A stretch of 64,000 bases of DNA from Bacteroidota bacterium (GCA_003045895.1 PZPC01000001.1:124001-188000), one strand, 5' to 3'. Positions 43,634-53,218 are shown, counted from the stretch's first letter. Notes: generated by a model from the letters alone, not told the origin. Made by a program: numbers and translations.

Positions 43634-44796
43634 ATGTCTTCTTCTATGTCAGCCTCGTTGACGGATTCTATGTATTTGCTCACACTCAGGATAATGCCAA
43701 AAGCCACGCAGGTGAAGAGCAAGGAGGTTCCTCCCATACTGATTAGTGGCAAGGTCAGCCCGGTTACGGGCAACAAATTCACGTTGATACCAACGTGGAA
43801 AAATGCCTGAATGATGATGATCAGGCTCAGCCCCAGGGCCACCATCGCACCAAAGGCTTTGGGGCTTTTGGTGATGAGCCGCGTGACGCGAAAAAACAAC
43901 AACAGGTACAAGCCAATAATAACAGCTCCCCCGATAACCCCATACTCTTCGCAAATAATCGCGTAGATGAAGTCGGCGTGGGCGTAAGGCAGGTAGTTGC
44001 GCTGGGTACTATTGCCGGGCCCGACACCCGTCCACCCGCCATTGGCCAGGGCAATCTTAGCCTGGTCGATCTGGTAGGTGTCTTCTCCTGTTTCACTGGG
44101 TGCGATAAATTGTTGCATTCGGCTTTCCCAGGTTTGAACCCTTACGTATTCCGGTAAGGAACGCCCCAGTAGCAGTAGAAAAGCAAACATAATACCGCCC
44201 GCGAGCAAGAGTAATCCGATGTATTTCATGGCTACCCGTCCAACGAACATCATGAACAGGCAGGTTATAAAGACGATGATGGCGGTCGACAAATCTGCTG
44301 GTGCAATCAGCCCGCAAACCAATACGATAGGTACGATAATGGGCACGAAAGCACTCTGAAAATCCTTGATGTAGTCCTGTTTGCTGCTGATAGCGCGGGC
44401 GACGTAAATGATCAGGGCCAGCTTGGCAAAGTCAGAGGTTTGGAAACTAATACCCACAATCGGGATCATAATCCACCGGCGGGCCTGGTTGATGTCTGTA
44501 CCCAAGACCAGGGTGTACGCCAGCAAGATCAGGGCAATGGGCAGCAAAATGGGCGCCCAGTTCATGTAGCGGCGGTAATGGAGCAAATGGCAGAAGTAGG
44601 TGATCACCAACCCGCCCATCAGGATGATGCCGTGCTTGAACAGGTAAGATTCGGTATTGCCTCCCCGTTCCCGGTAGGCCAACGTGCCGGTAGCGCTGTA
44701 CACGGCCAGCAGGGAGAACAAGCCCAACAGCACCAAAATGGCCCAAACCATTCGGTCACCGCGTAATTCTGCCGCTATTCTTGCTGAGAAGCTCAT
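43630..44796 (-). CDS. ftsW: FtsW: SEDS peptidoglycan glycosyltransferase
   Basis: 388 residues with about ten membrane helices. It polymerises lipid II at the septum together with FtsI. The SEDS signature stretch is GVGPGNSTQRNYLPYAHADF followed by IICEEYGVIGGAVII, and NLLPVTGLTLPLISMGGTSL. FtsW is preferred over RodA by its position inside the division cluster. It overlaps murD and murG by 4 bases on each side. Confidence 0.96.
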   Translation of the reverse strand: MSFSARIAAELRGDRMVWAILVLLGLFSLLAVYSATGTLAYRERGGNTESYLFKHGIILMGGLVITYFCHLLHYRRYMNWAPILLPIALILLAYTLVLGTDINQARRWIMIPIVGISFQTSDFAKLALIIYVARAISSKQDYIKDFQSAFVPIIVPIVLVCGLIAPADLSTAIIVFITCLFMMFVGRVAMKYIGLLLLAGGIMFAFLLLLGRSLPEYVRVQTWESRMQQFIAPSETGEDTYQIDQAKIALANGGWTGVGPGNSTQRNYLPYAHADFIYAIICEEYGVIGGAVIIGLYLLLFFRVTRLITKSPKAFGAMVALGLSLIIIIQAFFHVGINVNLLPVTGLTLPLISMGGTSLLFTCVAFGIILSVSKYIESVNEADIEEDI

Positions 44797-46133
44797 GGTG
44801 CTGTTGTTAAATTAGGAGTGATTAATGCCTGGACCGCAGCACGAAACTGATCGCCACGGTCAATATAGTTTTTGAAAAGATCGAAACTGGCACAGGCGGG
44901 CGACAGCAACACGACTTGCCCGGGTTGGGCCAATTTGAATGCTGCCTGTACGGCGTCTTCCGCACGGCTGGTTTCACGGATGGTGTCAATTTTATCGGCA
45001 AAAGCGGCTTTCAACTTGGTGTTATCCGCCCCCAGGCAGATGAGCGCCTGCACCTTGTTTTTCGCCAGGGCAAAGAGTGGTTCGTAGTCATTGCCTTTGT
45101 CCGTTCCGCCGGCAATCCAGATAATGGGTTGCGTCATGGCTTCCAGGGCATAGGTGACGGCATCGACGTTGGTGGCTTTGCTGTCATTGATGTAAATCAC
45201 GCCGTTCACTTCGCCTACCGGTTCCAAACGGTGGGGAACGGGCTGAAACGTGTTAAGCCCTTCCTGGAGCACCGCCATGCCGATACCCAGGGCCTGCGCC
45301 ATACCTGTGGCAAACAATGCGTTCAAGGCATTGTGCCGGCCCCGGAGTTGGGTGGTGTTCAGATCGAGCCAGCCATCCGCCAGGCGCAGGCGGTGATCCA
45401 TGATCGCGGCTTTCGAAATGGGGTGCAGCTGCGCTTTAACATTCGTCGTGGCCAACCCTTTTTTCGTATGCTCATCTTCGGCCAGGTACCACAGTTCGTC
45501 CGTAGCCTGCTGGTTCATGGTGATGCGCATTTTCGAGGCTGTGTAACCCGCCATATCGTAGTTGTACCGATCCAAATGATCGGGCGTAATATTGAGGATG
45601 GCAGCCAAACGAGGGCGAAAATCCCGGATGCTGTCCAACTGGAAACTGCTGATTTCAATAACGAACACCTCGGGTTCATCGCCCTCGGCCAGGCTGCGGG
45701 CAAAACTGATGCCTACGTTCCCTACCAGGGATGCTTTGATGCCGCCTGCGTTCAGGAGGTGATGCGTCAGGTAGGCGGTGGTGGTTTTTCCGTTGCTCCC
45801 GGTAATGGCCAGGAGGGTCGCCTGCGTAAAACGCGCCGCGTACTCAATTTCTCCGATCACCGGAATTCCCTGGGCCACCAACTCCAGCACCAGGGGGACC
45901 GTGTCGGGAATGCCCGGACTCTTGATCACCTCGCTGGCCTGCAAAATCTGCGCACGGGTGTGTTGCCCGGTTTCGAAGGCAATTCCCGCCGCCAGAAGTT
46001 CTGCCTGGTGGACGGCGCTGATCTCGCCCCGATCGGACAGGAACACGCTGGCGCCGTTCTTTTTGGCCAGTAGTGCAGCGCCTACGCCGCTTTCGCCACC
46101 CCCTAGTACCACGATGTTCGTTTGGTGCTTCAT
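44793..46133 (-). CDS. murD: UDP-N-acetylmuramoyl-L-alanine--D-glutamate ligase
   Basis: 446 residues. MurD adds D-glutamate as the second residue of the stem peptide. It starts IVVLGGGESGVGAALLAKK (UDP-binding domain), has the ATP loop LLAITGSNGKTTTAYL, the FVIEISSFQLDSIRDFRPRLAAILN signature, NDSKATNVDAVTYAL, and the C-terminal VVLLSPACASFDLFKNYIDRGDQFR motif. The start lies 7 bases after mraY. Confidence 0.97.
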   Translation of the reverse strand: MKHQTNIVVLGGGESGVGAALLAKKNGASVFLSDRGEISAVHQAELLAAGIAFETGQHTRAQILQASEVIKSPGIPDTVPLVLELVAQGIPVIGEIEYAARFTQATLLAITGSNGKTTTAYLTHHLLNAGGIKASLVGNVGISFARSLAEGDEPEVFVIEISSFQLDSIRDFRPRLAAILNITPDHLDRYNYDMAGYTASKMRITMNQQATDELWYLAEDEHTKKGLATTNVKAQLHPISKAAIMDHRLRLADGWLDLNTTQLRGRHNALNALFATGMAQALGIGMAVLQEGLNTFQPVPHRLEPVGEVNGVIYINDSKATNVDAVTYALEAMTQPIIWIAGGTDKGNDYEPLFALAKNKVQALICLGADNTKLKAAFADKIDTIRETSRAEDAVQAAFKLAQPGQVVLLSPACASFDLFKNYIDRGDQFRAAVQALITPNLTTAP

Positions 46134-46140
46134 AGTGCTG

Positions 46141-47397
46141 TTAGCGGATCTTGAGGGTTAATATGGTGGCTACGGCCAAGAGGATACCCACAATCCAAAA
46201 GCGGGTAACGATCTTGGATTCCGCCATTCCTTTTTTCTGGTAGTGGTGGTGGAGCGGCGACATCAAAAGGATGCGGCGACCTTCACCGTATTTCCGGCGG
46301 GTGTATTTGAAATAACCGACTTGCAGCATAACCGATAGGTTTTCGGCAACAAAAATGCCACAGAGGATAGGGATCAGCAGTTCTTTGCGCAACAGGATCG
46401 CCAGCGCGCCGATCACGCCACCCAGCATCAAACTTCCCGTATCACCCATAAACACCTGTGCCGGGAAGGAATTGTACCACAAAAAGCCAAGGCAAGCCCC
46501 GAGGAAGCAGGCGGCGTAGATGACCAGCTCCCCACTGCCGGGAAGGTGTAATATGCCCAGGTAATTGGCCGCAATACTATTGCCGGAAACGTAGGCAAAA
46601 ACCGCCAGGGTGATGCCAATAATCCCCGAAACGCCGGTAGCTAGGCCATCCAGCCCGTCGGTAAGATTCGCGGCATTGGAAACGGCTGTCACAAGGAAGA
46701 TGACAAAGGGGACAAAAACGATCCACGCCAGGTGCGGTGCCAGCGGGAGAATGTGGCCATAATCGAGCCGGTTGCCTTTCAGAAAAGGTACATTCGTCAG
46801 GTTGGTTTTATAATCTCCTTTCAGGACCACTGTTTGGTCGGCCTCTTGCAATCGGATGGTGTCACCTACCATTTGTGCTGGCCCGAGACCAATGCTTTCG
46901 GCTTCGTGGATATCCAGGCGCACGACAATTTGTTTGCTGTCCAGCATCGTCAGGGCAATGAAAATTCCCAAACCGATCTGGCCCATTACCTTGAAACGCC
47001 CCCGCAATCCTTTCTTGTTCTTGCGGAAAACTTTGATGTAGTCGTCGATGAATCCAATAACCGTCATCCAGCTGGTGGATACCAGCATAACAACGATGTA
47101 AATATTGTCTAACCGCGCCATCAACCAGCAGGGCACCAGGATGGCCATGACGATGATGATGCCGCCCATGGTGGGGGTGCCTTGTTTGGAGTTTTGGCCG
47201 GCCAGCCCCAAATCGCGAACCTCCTCACCAACTTGCAAGGAGCGCAGCAGGCGAATGATCTTGCCGCCGAAGAGCATGGAAATAATGAGCGAAAGAATGA
47301 TGGCGATTCCCGCACGAAAGGTGATGTACTGGAACAGGCGTGTCCAGGACCCCAGTCCAAAAGTAGCATCCAACCATTCTATGAGATAAATCAACAT
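46141..47397 (-). CDS. mraY: phospho-N-acetylmuramoyl-pentapeptide-transferase, with an extra periplasmic-side segment
   Basis: 418 residues, longer than the roughly 360 of proteobacterial MraY. The enzyme transfers phospho-MurNAc-pentapeptide to undecaprenyl phosphate, giving lipid I. The active site is seen in GFIDDYIKVF, NAANLTDGLDGLATG and PLHHHYQKKGMAES. The extra length is a soluble segment of about 50 residues (about 175-230: VRLDIHEAESIGLGPAQMVG and VLKGDYKTNLTNVPF), a feature common to Bacteroidota MraY. It is 24 bases from murE. Confidence 0.97.
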   Translation of the reverse strand: MLIYLIEWLDATFGLGSWTRLFQYITFRAGIAIILSLIISMLFGGKIIRLLRSLQVGEEVRDLGLAGQNSKQGTPTMGGIIIVMAILVPCWLMARLDNIYIVVMLVSTSWMTVIGFIDDYIKVFRKNKKGLRGRFKVMGQIGLGIFIALTMLDSKQIVVRLDIHEAESIGLGPAQMVGDTIRLQEADQTVVLKGDYKTNLTNVPFLKGNRLDYGHILPLAPHLAWIVFVPFVIFLVTAVSNAANLTDGLDGLATGVSGIIGITLAVFAYVSGNSIAANYLGILHLPGSGELVIYAACFLGACLGFLWYNSFPAQVFMGDTGSLMLGGVIGALAILLRKELLIPILCGIFVAENLSVMLQVGYFKYTRRKYGEGRRILLMSPLHHHYQKKGMAESKIVTRFWIVGILLAVATILTLKIR

Positions 47398-47421
47398 CGT
47401 TTTTCGTTTTGTCCTTTTGTT

Positions 47422-48888
47422 TTAAGCGCTTGCCGCAAGAATTTCCCGCAAAATAGCGGTATCATCGAAAGGGTGTTTCACCCCTTTTATTTCCTGGTAG
47501 TTTTCGTGCCCCTTGCCAGCCACCAGCACCAGATCTCCTGGCCGGGCTAGTCGGCAGGCGGTCGTAATAGCCGAGCGACGGTCGCTAATGCGGAGTACCT
47601 GGGCTTGCTTGCCGGGTGGTACGCCCTTTGCCATCTCGTCGAGGATAGCTTCCGGGTCTTCGGAACGGGGGTTGTCACTCGTGAGGATCACCTCATGGCT
47701 ATAATCACAAGCAGCTTTGGCCATCAGCGGGCGCTTGGTTCGATCCCGGTCGCCACCACAACCCAGTACGGTAAGCAGGCGCTGTCCGGGGGACAGCATC
47801 TCCCGCAGGGTACCACAAATTTTCTCCACCGAATCGGGGGTGTGTGCATAATCAACCACCCCGGTGATACCACCGTGGGCGCCGCGAATGTAGCTGGCTC
47901 GTCCGGCCGGACCGGGCAGGTCACTAAGGATGCGCAGCACCTCGGCCTGGTTTTGTTGCAACAGCATGGCTGTGCCGTAAACCGCCAGCAGGTTGTAGGC
48001 GTTGAAATGGCCGATCAGGCGGGCAAATAGTTCTTGTCCGTCTATTTCCAGGTGCAAACCCTGGGGCGTATTTTCCAGCACGCGGGCCCGAAAATCAGCC
48101 ATACTCCGCAAGCTGTAGGTATAGGCCTTCGCCGCGGAGTTTTGTACCATCACCGAGCCGCGTTTGTCATCTTCATTCACTAGGGCAAAGGCTGTTTTAG
48201 GCAGCTGGTCAAAGAATTTCTTCTTGGCCTCGATGTAGGCTTTGAAGGTGCCGTGGTAGTCGAGGTGATCGTGCGACATATTGGTGAAAACCCCACCCGC
48301 GAAATCCAGTCCGGCAATCCGGTCCTGATCGATGGCGTGAGAACTGGCTTCCATAAACACGTAACTACAGCCGGCATCAACCATTTCAGCCAGGAGCCGG
48401 TTGAGCTGCACGGCATCGGGGGTGGTGTGGGTGGCCGCGGCCAACGTTGTACCAATGCGGTTTTCGACGGTCGACAATAACCCGGTCTGGTAGCCCAACC
48501 CGGTAAAAAGCTGGTAGAGTAGGGTAGCGGTCGTGGTTTTGCCGTTGGTGCCCGTAACGCCGACCAACTTAAGCTGGCTACTGGGATGGTCAAAAAAGGC
48601 CGCTGCCAATTGGCCCAACGCGACCGAAGTGCGGGGTACTTGTACCCAACAGCCTGCGCTGGCTTGTTCTTGCTCGGTAGGCGCGCGTTCGGCAACAATA
48701 CCCACCGCGCCACTGCTCAAAGCTTGATCGATATACTGGTGTCCATCGGTTTGGGTACCCCGCACCGCAACAAACAGACAGCCCGCTCCGACTCGCCGGG
48801 AATCGAATACCAATTCCTTGACCAGCAAGTTGGTATCGCCCCAGGTGAGAGGTGCTTTAAGGTCTGCTATTAGTTGGTGTACCTGCAT
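47422..48888 (-). CDS. murE: UDP-N-acetylmuramoyl-tripeptide synthetase (meso-diaminopimelate type)
   Basis: 488 residues. MurE adds the third stem-peptide residue. The ATP loop is GVTGTNGKTTTATLLYQ, and the substrate-choosing motif is DNPR in VILTSDNPRSEDPEAIL, which indicates meso-diaminopimelate rather than lysine. Other marks are FDSRRVGAGCLFVAVRG near the N-terminus and HDHLDYHGTFKAY. It lies 30 bases after ftsI. Confidence 0.96.
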   Translation of the reverse strand: MQVHQLIADLKAPLTWGDTNLLVKELVFDSRRVGAGCLFVAVRGTQTDGHQYIDQALSSGAVGIVAERAPTEQEQASAGCWVQVPRTSVALGQLAAAFFDHPSSQLKLVGVTGTNGKTTTATLLYQLFTGLGYQTGLLSTVENRIGTTLAAATHTTPDAVQLNRLLAEMVDAGCSYVFMEASSHAIDQDRIAGLDFAGGVFTNMSHDHLDYHGTFKAYIEAKKKFFDQLPKTAFALVNEDDKRGSVMVQNSAAKAYTYSLRSMADFRARVLENTPQGLHLEIDGQELFARLIGHFNAYNLLAVYGTAMLLQQNQAEVLRILSDLPGPAGRASYIRGAHGGITGVVDYAHTPDSVEKICGTLREMLSPGQRLLTVLGCGGDRDRTKRPLMAKAACDYSHEVILTSDNPRSEDPEAILDEMAKGVPPGKQAQVLRISDRRSAITTACRLARPGDLVLVAGKGHENYQEIKGVKHPFDDTAILREILAASA

Positions 48889-48918
48889 GTTTGTTTTGCT
48901 GTTTGTGGTCTGGTCGCC

Positions 48919-51087
48919 CTAACCTAAGGTCAGGATAATGGTTTGTTTGACATTTTTTGTGCCGGGTCGGATGGATTGTCTCACGACCCGTCCTGCGCCG
49001 TCGGTTTTTACCCGCAATCCCCGGTTTTCGAGGATGTAGACGGCATCGCGCAGCCCCATCCCAATGACACTGGGTACGGTGCTGGTGCTAAAGTTGCGCT
49101 GTTGTAACAGGAGACTATCACTACTGGCGGTGAGTAGGATCATTTCGCCTGCTGGTTCTCCGTAGTGCGGAATACCCAGGTAGTCGAGTACGGTGCGCAT
49201 ATCTTCGGCCCGGCCAATTTCGTAGCTGGGCAGGTTTTTTTCGTAAAGTACCGGGCGGGGGCCCTGGTTGAGGGGGTCGTGCAATTCCATCATGCTGTTG
49301 AAGCACTTATCGGCAATTTCCCGAAATATAGGCCCCGCAACATCACTGCCGTAAATCCCACCTTCCTGGGGTTTGTAGACCACCACAATACACGAGTATT
49401 TAGGATGGTCAGCCGGGAAGTAGCCCGCAAACGAAGCCTGGTAGCCACCGATCCGGGTACCTTTGCTTCCCCGGGTATAATCAACCTGAGCGGTACCGGT
49501 TTTGCCGGCAAAGCTGTAGCGGTTGGTTTGCAACTTCATAGCAGTGCCTCGCTTCACCACGCCTTCCAACAGCAGCCGCGCTTTTTCAATAGTCGTTTTG
49601 CTGGCGATGGCCTTCTGAACCACCGTCGGGCGAAATTCCTCAATCACTTCGCCATTGTGCTCGATGGCCGACACCAGGTAGGGCTTCATCAGGCGGCCAT
49701 TGTTGGCTACGGCATTGTAAAAAGTAAGCAGTTGCAGCGGAGTTATCCGCAACTCATAACCCGTAGCCATCCAGGGCAGGGTAACCATACTCCACTGGTC
49801 GTCCCGGCTCCAGGCATTTTTAAAGTAGGGATTCGCTTCGCCGTCCAGTTCAATACCAGTGGGGAGGTCGAGGTTGAAGTCCCGCATCCGTTGAATAAAC
49901 TGGTAAGCGCCTTTGTTTTCCTCCCCCGTATCGGGGAGGTTGTAGTAACGATCAACCAGCTTGGCCATACCGACGTTGGAAGAAATTTCAAACGCCCGCT
50001 GGACGGTCGTGCTGTCCAGTTTAAAGCTGTAGGAAGAGGCATCCTCCATTTTTATTTCCGAGAAGATGGTGTTTCCCTTTTCAATATCTACGGAGTCGGT
50101 CAATTTGACGTAACCATCCTCCAGTAAAGCCATAATGGTTGCTAGTTTAAAGGTAGAGCCTGGTTCGGTAGCCATAGCGATGGCGTAGTTGTACATCTCG
50201 AAATAGCCTTTCCCTGCGTCGTCACGGCCCAGATTGGCCATCGCCTTGATGGCTCCGGTTGCCACATCCATAACAATAGCGGTGCCCCATTCGGGGCGGT
50301 GCTTGCGCATGCCGCGCAAGAGTGCTTCTTCGGTAATATCCTGCAGGTTGACGTCAATGGTGGTCACAAGGTCGTTGCCGCTTTTGGGTTCTACTTCCGA
50401 CAAGTTCTCCAGGGGCAACCACAAGTCGCTGCGTGGATCCACCTTGATCATCATCTGTGAACCAGGTTCGCCGCCTAAGATGGAATCAAACCGGCCTTCC
50501 AGGCCTACGGGTTGTCTTTCCTCCCGGTTGTAGCCAATTACCCGGCGGGCCAACAGGCCAAAGGGGCGTTTGCGTTCGCTCAGCTTTTCCGCAATCAGAC
50601 CACCGCGGTATTTCCCCAGGTTGAAGAGTGGGAAAGACTCTATGCGTCGCTTTTCTTCAAATGACACCTGTTTTTTGAGCAGGATGTGCCGGCTGCGGCG
50701 GATGTTGACCGACGTATCGCGCAAGCTGAGCAGGTATTCGCGGAAACCACCAACGGTGTAGGAATTGTCCACGTAGGTAGCCAGGCAGTAGGCCAGGGTG
50801 TCCAGGTTCTTGTAGTAGTCGGCTTCGGCAGAAGCAAAGGGATCGAAGTAGAGATCGAAGTAAGGCACGGAAGTTGCCAGCAGGCTGCCATCGGCCGAGT
50901 AGATGTTGCCGCGTTCTGCCTGGATTTTGCGGGGCATGACGTAGTTTTGCTCCCCGCGCTCGCGCCAGAATTCACCGTTGATGACAGCAATGTTGATGGT
51001 ACGATACAACAGGAAACCGGCTGCTGGCATCAGGAGGCCAAACAGCAAAAAATATACCCGGTAAAGTACTTCGTTCTTGATATCCAT
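48919..51087 (-). CDS. ftsI: FtsI/PBP3-type division transpeptidase with C-terminal PASTA domain
   Basis: 722 residues. One membrane helix (VYFLLFGLLMPAAGFLLY), a dimerisation domain, then the transpeptidase domain with the acyl-enzyme serine S311 in EPGSTFKLATI, the SxN motif S369/N371 in SSNVGMAK, and KTGT with K529 in FAGKTGTAQVDY. A PASTA domain at the C-terminus (VPSVIGMGLRDAVYILENRG) follows. The enzyme cross-links septal peptidoglycan with FtsW. It lies 5 bases after the ftsL-like gene. Confidence 0.96.
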   Translation of the reverse strand: MDIKNEVLYRVYFLLFGLLMPAAGFLLYRTINIAVINGEFWRERGEQNYVMPRKIQAERGNIYSADGSLLATSVPYFDLYFDPFASAEADYYKNLDTLAYCLATYVDNSYTVGGFREYLLSLRDTSVNIRRSRHILLKKQVSFEEKRRIESFPLFNLGKYRGGLIAEKLSERKRPFGLLARRVIGYNREERQPVGLEGRFDSILGGEPGSQMMIKVDPRSDLWLPLENLSEVEPKSGNDLVTTIDVNLQDITEEALLRGMRKHRPEWGTAIVMDVATGAIKAMANLGRDDAGKGYFEMYNYAIAMATEPGSTFKLATIMALLEDGYVKLTDSVDIEKGNTIFSEIKMEDASSYSFKLDSTTVQRAFEISSNVGMAKLVDRYYNLPDTGEENKGAYQFIQRMRDFNLDLPTGIELDGEANPYFKNAWSRDDQWSMVTLPWMATGYELRITPLQLLTFYNAVANNGRLMKPYLVSAIEHNGEVIEEFRPTVVQKAIASKTTIEKARLLLEGVVKRGTAMKLQTNRYSFAGKTGTAQVDYTRGSKGTRIGGYQASFAGYFPADHPKYSCIVVVYKPQEGGIYGSDVAGPIFREIADKCFNSMMELHDPLNQGPRPVLYEKNLPSYEIGRAEDMRTVLDYLGIPHYGEPAGEMILLTASSDSLLLQQRNFSTSTVPSVIGMGLRDAVYILENRGLRVKTDGAGRVVRQSIRPGTKNVKQTIILTLG

Positions 51088-51092
51088 CCGTC

Positions 51093-51413
51093 CTATTCTT
51101 GGTCGTGTACGACAATCTTTATGGGTTCGCCCCGGTGCAGTTGCAAGCCATCGTCTTTGACGCGATCAACAACTTCGGAGCGGAGGCTGTTGAACATGTT
51201 TTCGGACTGCAGCGACATGAAAGACCACCGCATTTCGCGAATTTCTCGTTGCATTTCCTGGATTTGCCGAATATTGCGCTCCGCCAGGTGGGCATTACCG
51301 ATGTAAAGAATTGCCAGGAAGCCTAAAAAGAGGAAGTAGCCTAGGTTCGTGAGGATGAACCCGGAGAGTTGAAAGGATTGGAGTTGCCCCCAGATGCTGT
51401 TTTTCTTTGCCAT
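51093..51413 (-). CDS. ftsL: FtsL-like small division protein
   Basis: 106 residues: a short cytoplasmic start, one membrane helix (FLFLGFLAILYIGN), and a coiled coil (ERNIRQIQEMQREIREMRW) ending with a charged tail. This is the FtsL/DivIC layout; sequence conservation in this family is always weak, so the name rests mainly on its position between rsmH and ftsI. In other bacteria FtsL, FtsB and FtsQ form the complex that activates FtsW/FtsI. Confidence 0.78.
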   Translation of the reverse strand: MAKKNSIWGQLQSFQLSGFILTNLGYFLFLGFLAILYIGNAHLAERNIRQIQEMQREIREMRWSFMSLQSENMFNSLRSEVVDRVKDDGLQLHRGEPIKIVVHDQE

Positions 51414-51561
51414 TTCACTTCCGTTTTAAAACCACCAGTACCAAAAGACGAATCTTTTGGTGGGCTGAACCAAGGCTGTATGTGCTGAAAACCAGCTTTA
51501 CGCAAAAAGCGCAAGCAGGTAGCAACGTGATCCAGTCTGGTTACCCCGGTACGGGGTAGTT

Positions 51562-52482
51562 TCATTTTTCGGTTGGAGGCTGGGCAATGGTCCGCTCTCC
51601 AACACGCAACTTAGCACTTCTAGCCCTGGGGTTGGCGGCGGTTTCTGCCGCATCAGCTTCCAGGGGTTTCTTCGTTAATACGTCGTAAGGCCGGTAAATG
51701 TGGCCGTAAAAATCCTTTATTGCTTCGCCGGACGCTTGTCCGGTTTTGAGTACATTTTTTACCAGGCGGTCTTCCAGCGAGTGGTAGCTCATCGCTACCA
51801 ATCGGCCACCGGGTTTCAACACTTCGGTCGCTTGTTCCAGCATCTCTTTCAGGGCGCCCATTTCGTCGTTAACCGCAATGCGCAAAGCCTGAAAAACCTG
51901 TGCCAGGTAGCGGTTTGTTTTCCCACGCGCCAGGGGCTCAATAATTTGCAACAACTCGCCGATGGTCTCAATGGGCTGCACCTCGCGCGCCTCCACGATC
52001 CGCAGCGCCAGGGTACGGGCATTGCGAACTTCTCCGTAGGTGCCCAGCACAAACTGCAACTCATCTGCGGGGGTGTGTGCCAAAATTTCAGCAGCCGTAG
52101 GGCCTTCTCCCGGGTTCATCCGCATGTCCAGATCGGCGTTGAAACGAAAGGAAAACCCCCGCTCCGGAACATCCAACTGGTGCGACGAAACCCCCAGGTC
52201 GGCCAGGATCCCATCTACTTCCGCAATGCCGTACAAGCGCAGGTAGCGTTTGAGGTGGCGAAAGTTGGCAGGTGCAAACAACAGCCGCTCGTCTTCCGGT
52301 AGGTTGGCGTGGGCGTCGGGGTCCTGGTCAAAAGCAACCAGCCGGCCCTGTGGCCCCAGTTGTGCTAAAATTAGCTGGCTGTGCCCACCGCCACCAAAGG
52401 TGACATCCACGTAAACCCCGGCGGGGTTGATTTGCAGTTGCTCAATACACTGGTGAGCCATCACTGGCAGGTGGTAACTCAT
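51562..52482 (-). CDS. rsmH: 16S rRNA (cytosine1402-N4)-methyltransferase
   Basis: 306 residues. RsmH (MraW) methylates C1402 of 16S rRNA in the P site. The SAM loop is YVDVTFGGGGHSQLIL, followed by LVAFDQDPDA and GILADLGVSSHQLD. The tail AMSYHSLEDRLVKNVLK is a family signature. The start overlaps mraZ by 4 bases. Confidence 0.97.
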   Translation of the reverse strand: MSYHLPVMAHQCIEQLQINPAGVYVDVTFGGGGHSQLILAQLGPQGRLVAFDQDPDAHANLPEDERLLFAPANFRHLKRYLRLYGIAEVDGILADLGVSSHQLDVPERGFSFRFNADLDMRMNPGEGPTAAEILAHTPADELQFVLGTYGEVRNARTLALRIVEAREVQPIETIGELLQIIEPLARGKTNRYLAQVFQALRIAVNDEMGALKEMLEQATEVLKPGGRLVAMSYHSLEDRLVKNVLKTGQASGEAIKDFYGHIYRPYDVLTKKPLEADAAETAANPRARSAKLRVGERTIAQPPTEK

Positions 52483-52952
52483 TCGCTACCGCCTTTATTA
52501 TTCAATCCACCGAGCACTTCGTCCGCTAAATCGGAGAAGTCGATGGGTTCTTCTTCCATCCATTTATCATATTCCTGCGAAGACCACAACTCAATTCTAC
52601 CAGAATATGCGGATAAAACCATATCTTGGTCAATGGCGGCGTATTCCGCCAATCTTTTAGGCAGCAGGATGCGGTCTGCACTGTCGAGGGTCACCTCGGA
52701 GGCACCGCGAAAAAAGTAGCGAGCAAAATCCCGGTTCTTTTTATTGTAGAGATTCAGTTGACTGATCTCGGCAGAAATTTCTTTCCAAACCGGCTCGGGA
52801 TAAATGACCAGGCACTTCTCAAAGCCCCGGTTAATCACAAAATTGCCTTGCTGCCAATCACCAAGTTGGGTCAATAAACTACTAGGCATCCGGAAACGGC
52901 TTTTGCCGTCCAGTCGGACTTCGAACTCACCTAGTAATTGTTTAAAGGACAT
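52479..52952 (-). CDS. mraZ: MraZ: transcriptional regulator of the division and cell-wall cluster
   Basis: 157 residues from MSFKQLLGEFEVRLDGKSRF; the frame is open for 14 more codons (to 52994), but the family begins close to LGE-E-x-LD-K-R. Two AbrB-like half-domains are seen, each with the R-P or DR-LLP type motif (RFRMPSSLLTQLG and DSADRILLPKRLAEYA). MraZ forms a ring that binds DNA repeats TGGGN spaced every 10 bases upstream of its own gene and represses the cluster. It is first in the cluster and overlaps rsmH by 4 bases. Confidence 0.95.
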   Translation of the reverse strand: MSFKQLLGEFEVRLDGKSRFRMPSSLLTQLGDWQQGNFVINRGFEKCLVIYPEPVWKEISAEISQLNLYNKKNRDFARYFFRGASEVTLDSADRILLPKRLAEYAAIDQDMVLSAYSGRIELWSSQEYDKWMEEEPIDFSDLADEVLGGLNNKGGSE

Positions 52953-52998
52953 AGTTTTAACCTTTGACAATTCAAAAGTAATGACTTTTGACACATAT

Positions 52999-53014
52999 TA
53001 CCACTTTCTACCAC
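52999..53014 (-). promoter_or_regulatory. putative MraZ box pair (GTGGTA x2, period 10), mraZ sense
   Basis: On the minus strand GTGGTA occurs twice exactly 10 bases apart (complement TACCAC at 52999-53004 and 53009-53014), 47-62 bases upstream of the preferred mraZ start and in the same direction as mraZ. The spacing matches the known TGGGN-N5-TGGGN arrangement, although the fourth base is T rather than G. Confidence 0.45.
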
Positions 53015-53200
53015 CTTTTTTGTTCATTAATTTAATAATAAATGGGCTGATCAACAAAAAGCAATAAAGTATAATCAAAAAAGATATAATATTTAACTTT
53101 TTTGATTGTATAATTTCAAACTGCCCCCTGATTATCTGGACCTTATCTTCACCAGGCTGCTTTAAAAAACCAATCTGTCCTTTTTCGTAGGGCTTTGGTA

Positions 53201-53218
53201 TGTGGGAAATTGTGGGAA
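53201..53218 (+). promoter_or_regulatory. putative MraZ box pair (TGTGGGAA x2, period 10), opposite sense
   Basis: TGTGGGAA at 53201-53208 and 53211-53218 is an exact tandem repeat with period 10 and fits TGGGN-N5-TGGGN. It points away from mraZ, towards the patatin gene (start 53312), and lies about 250 bases from the mraZ start. Confidence 0.5.

Noticed and set aside
44916-46073. 385-codon plus-strand frame opposite murD
   Set aside because: Mirror frame of MurD; no motifs.
51341-51565. 74-codon minus-strand frame overlapping the rsmH stop by ATGA and the first 73 bases of ftsL
   Set aside because: The ATGA overlap is tempting, but the frame runs into ftsL, has no recognisable motif, and no known gene sits there in the cluster.
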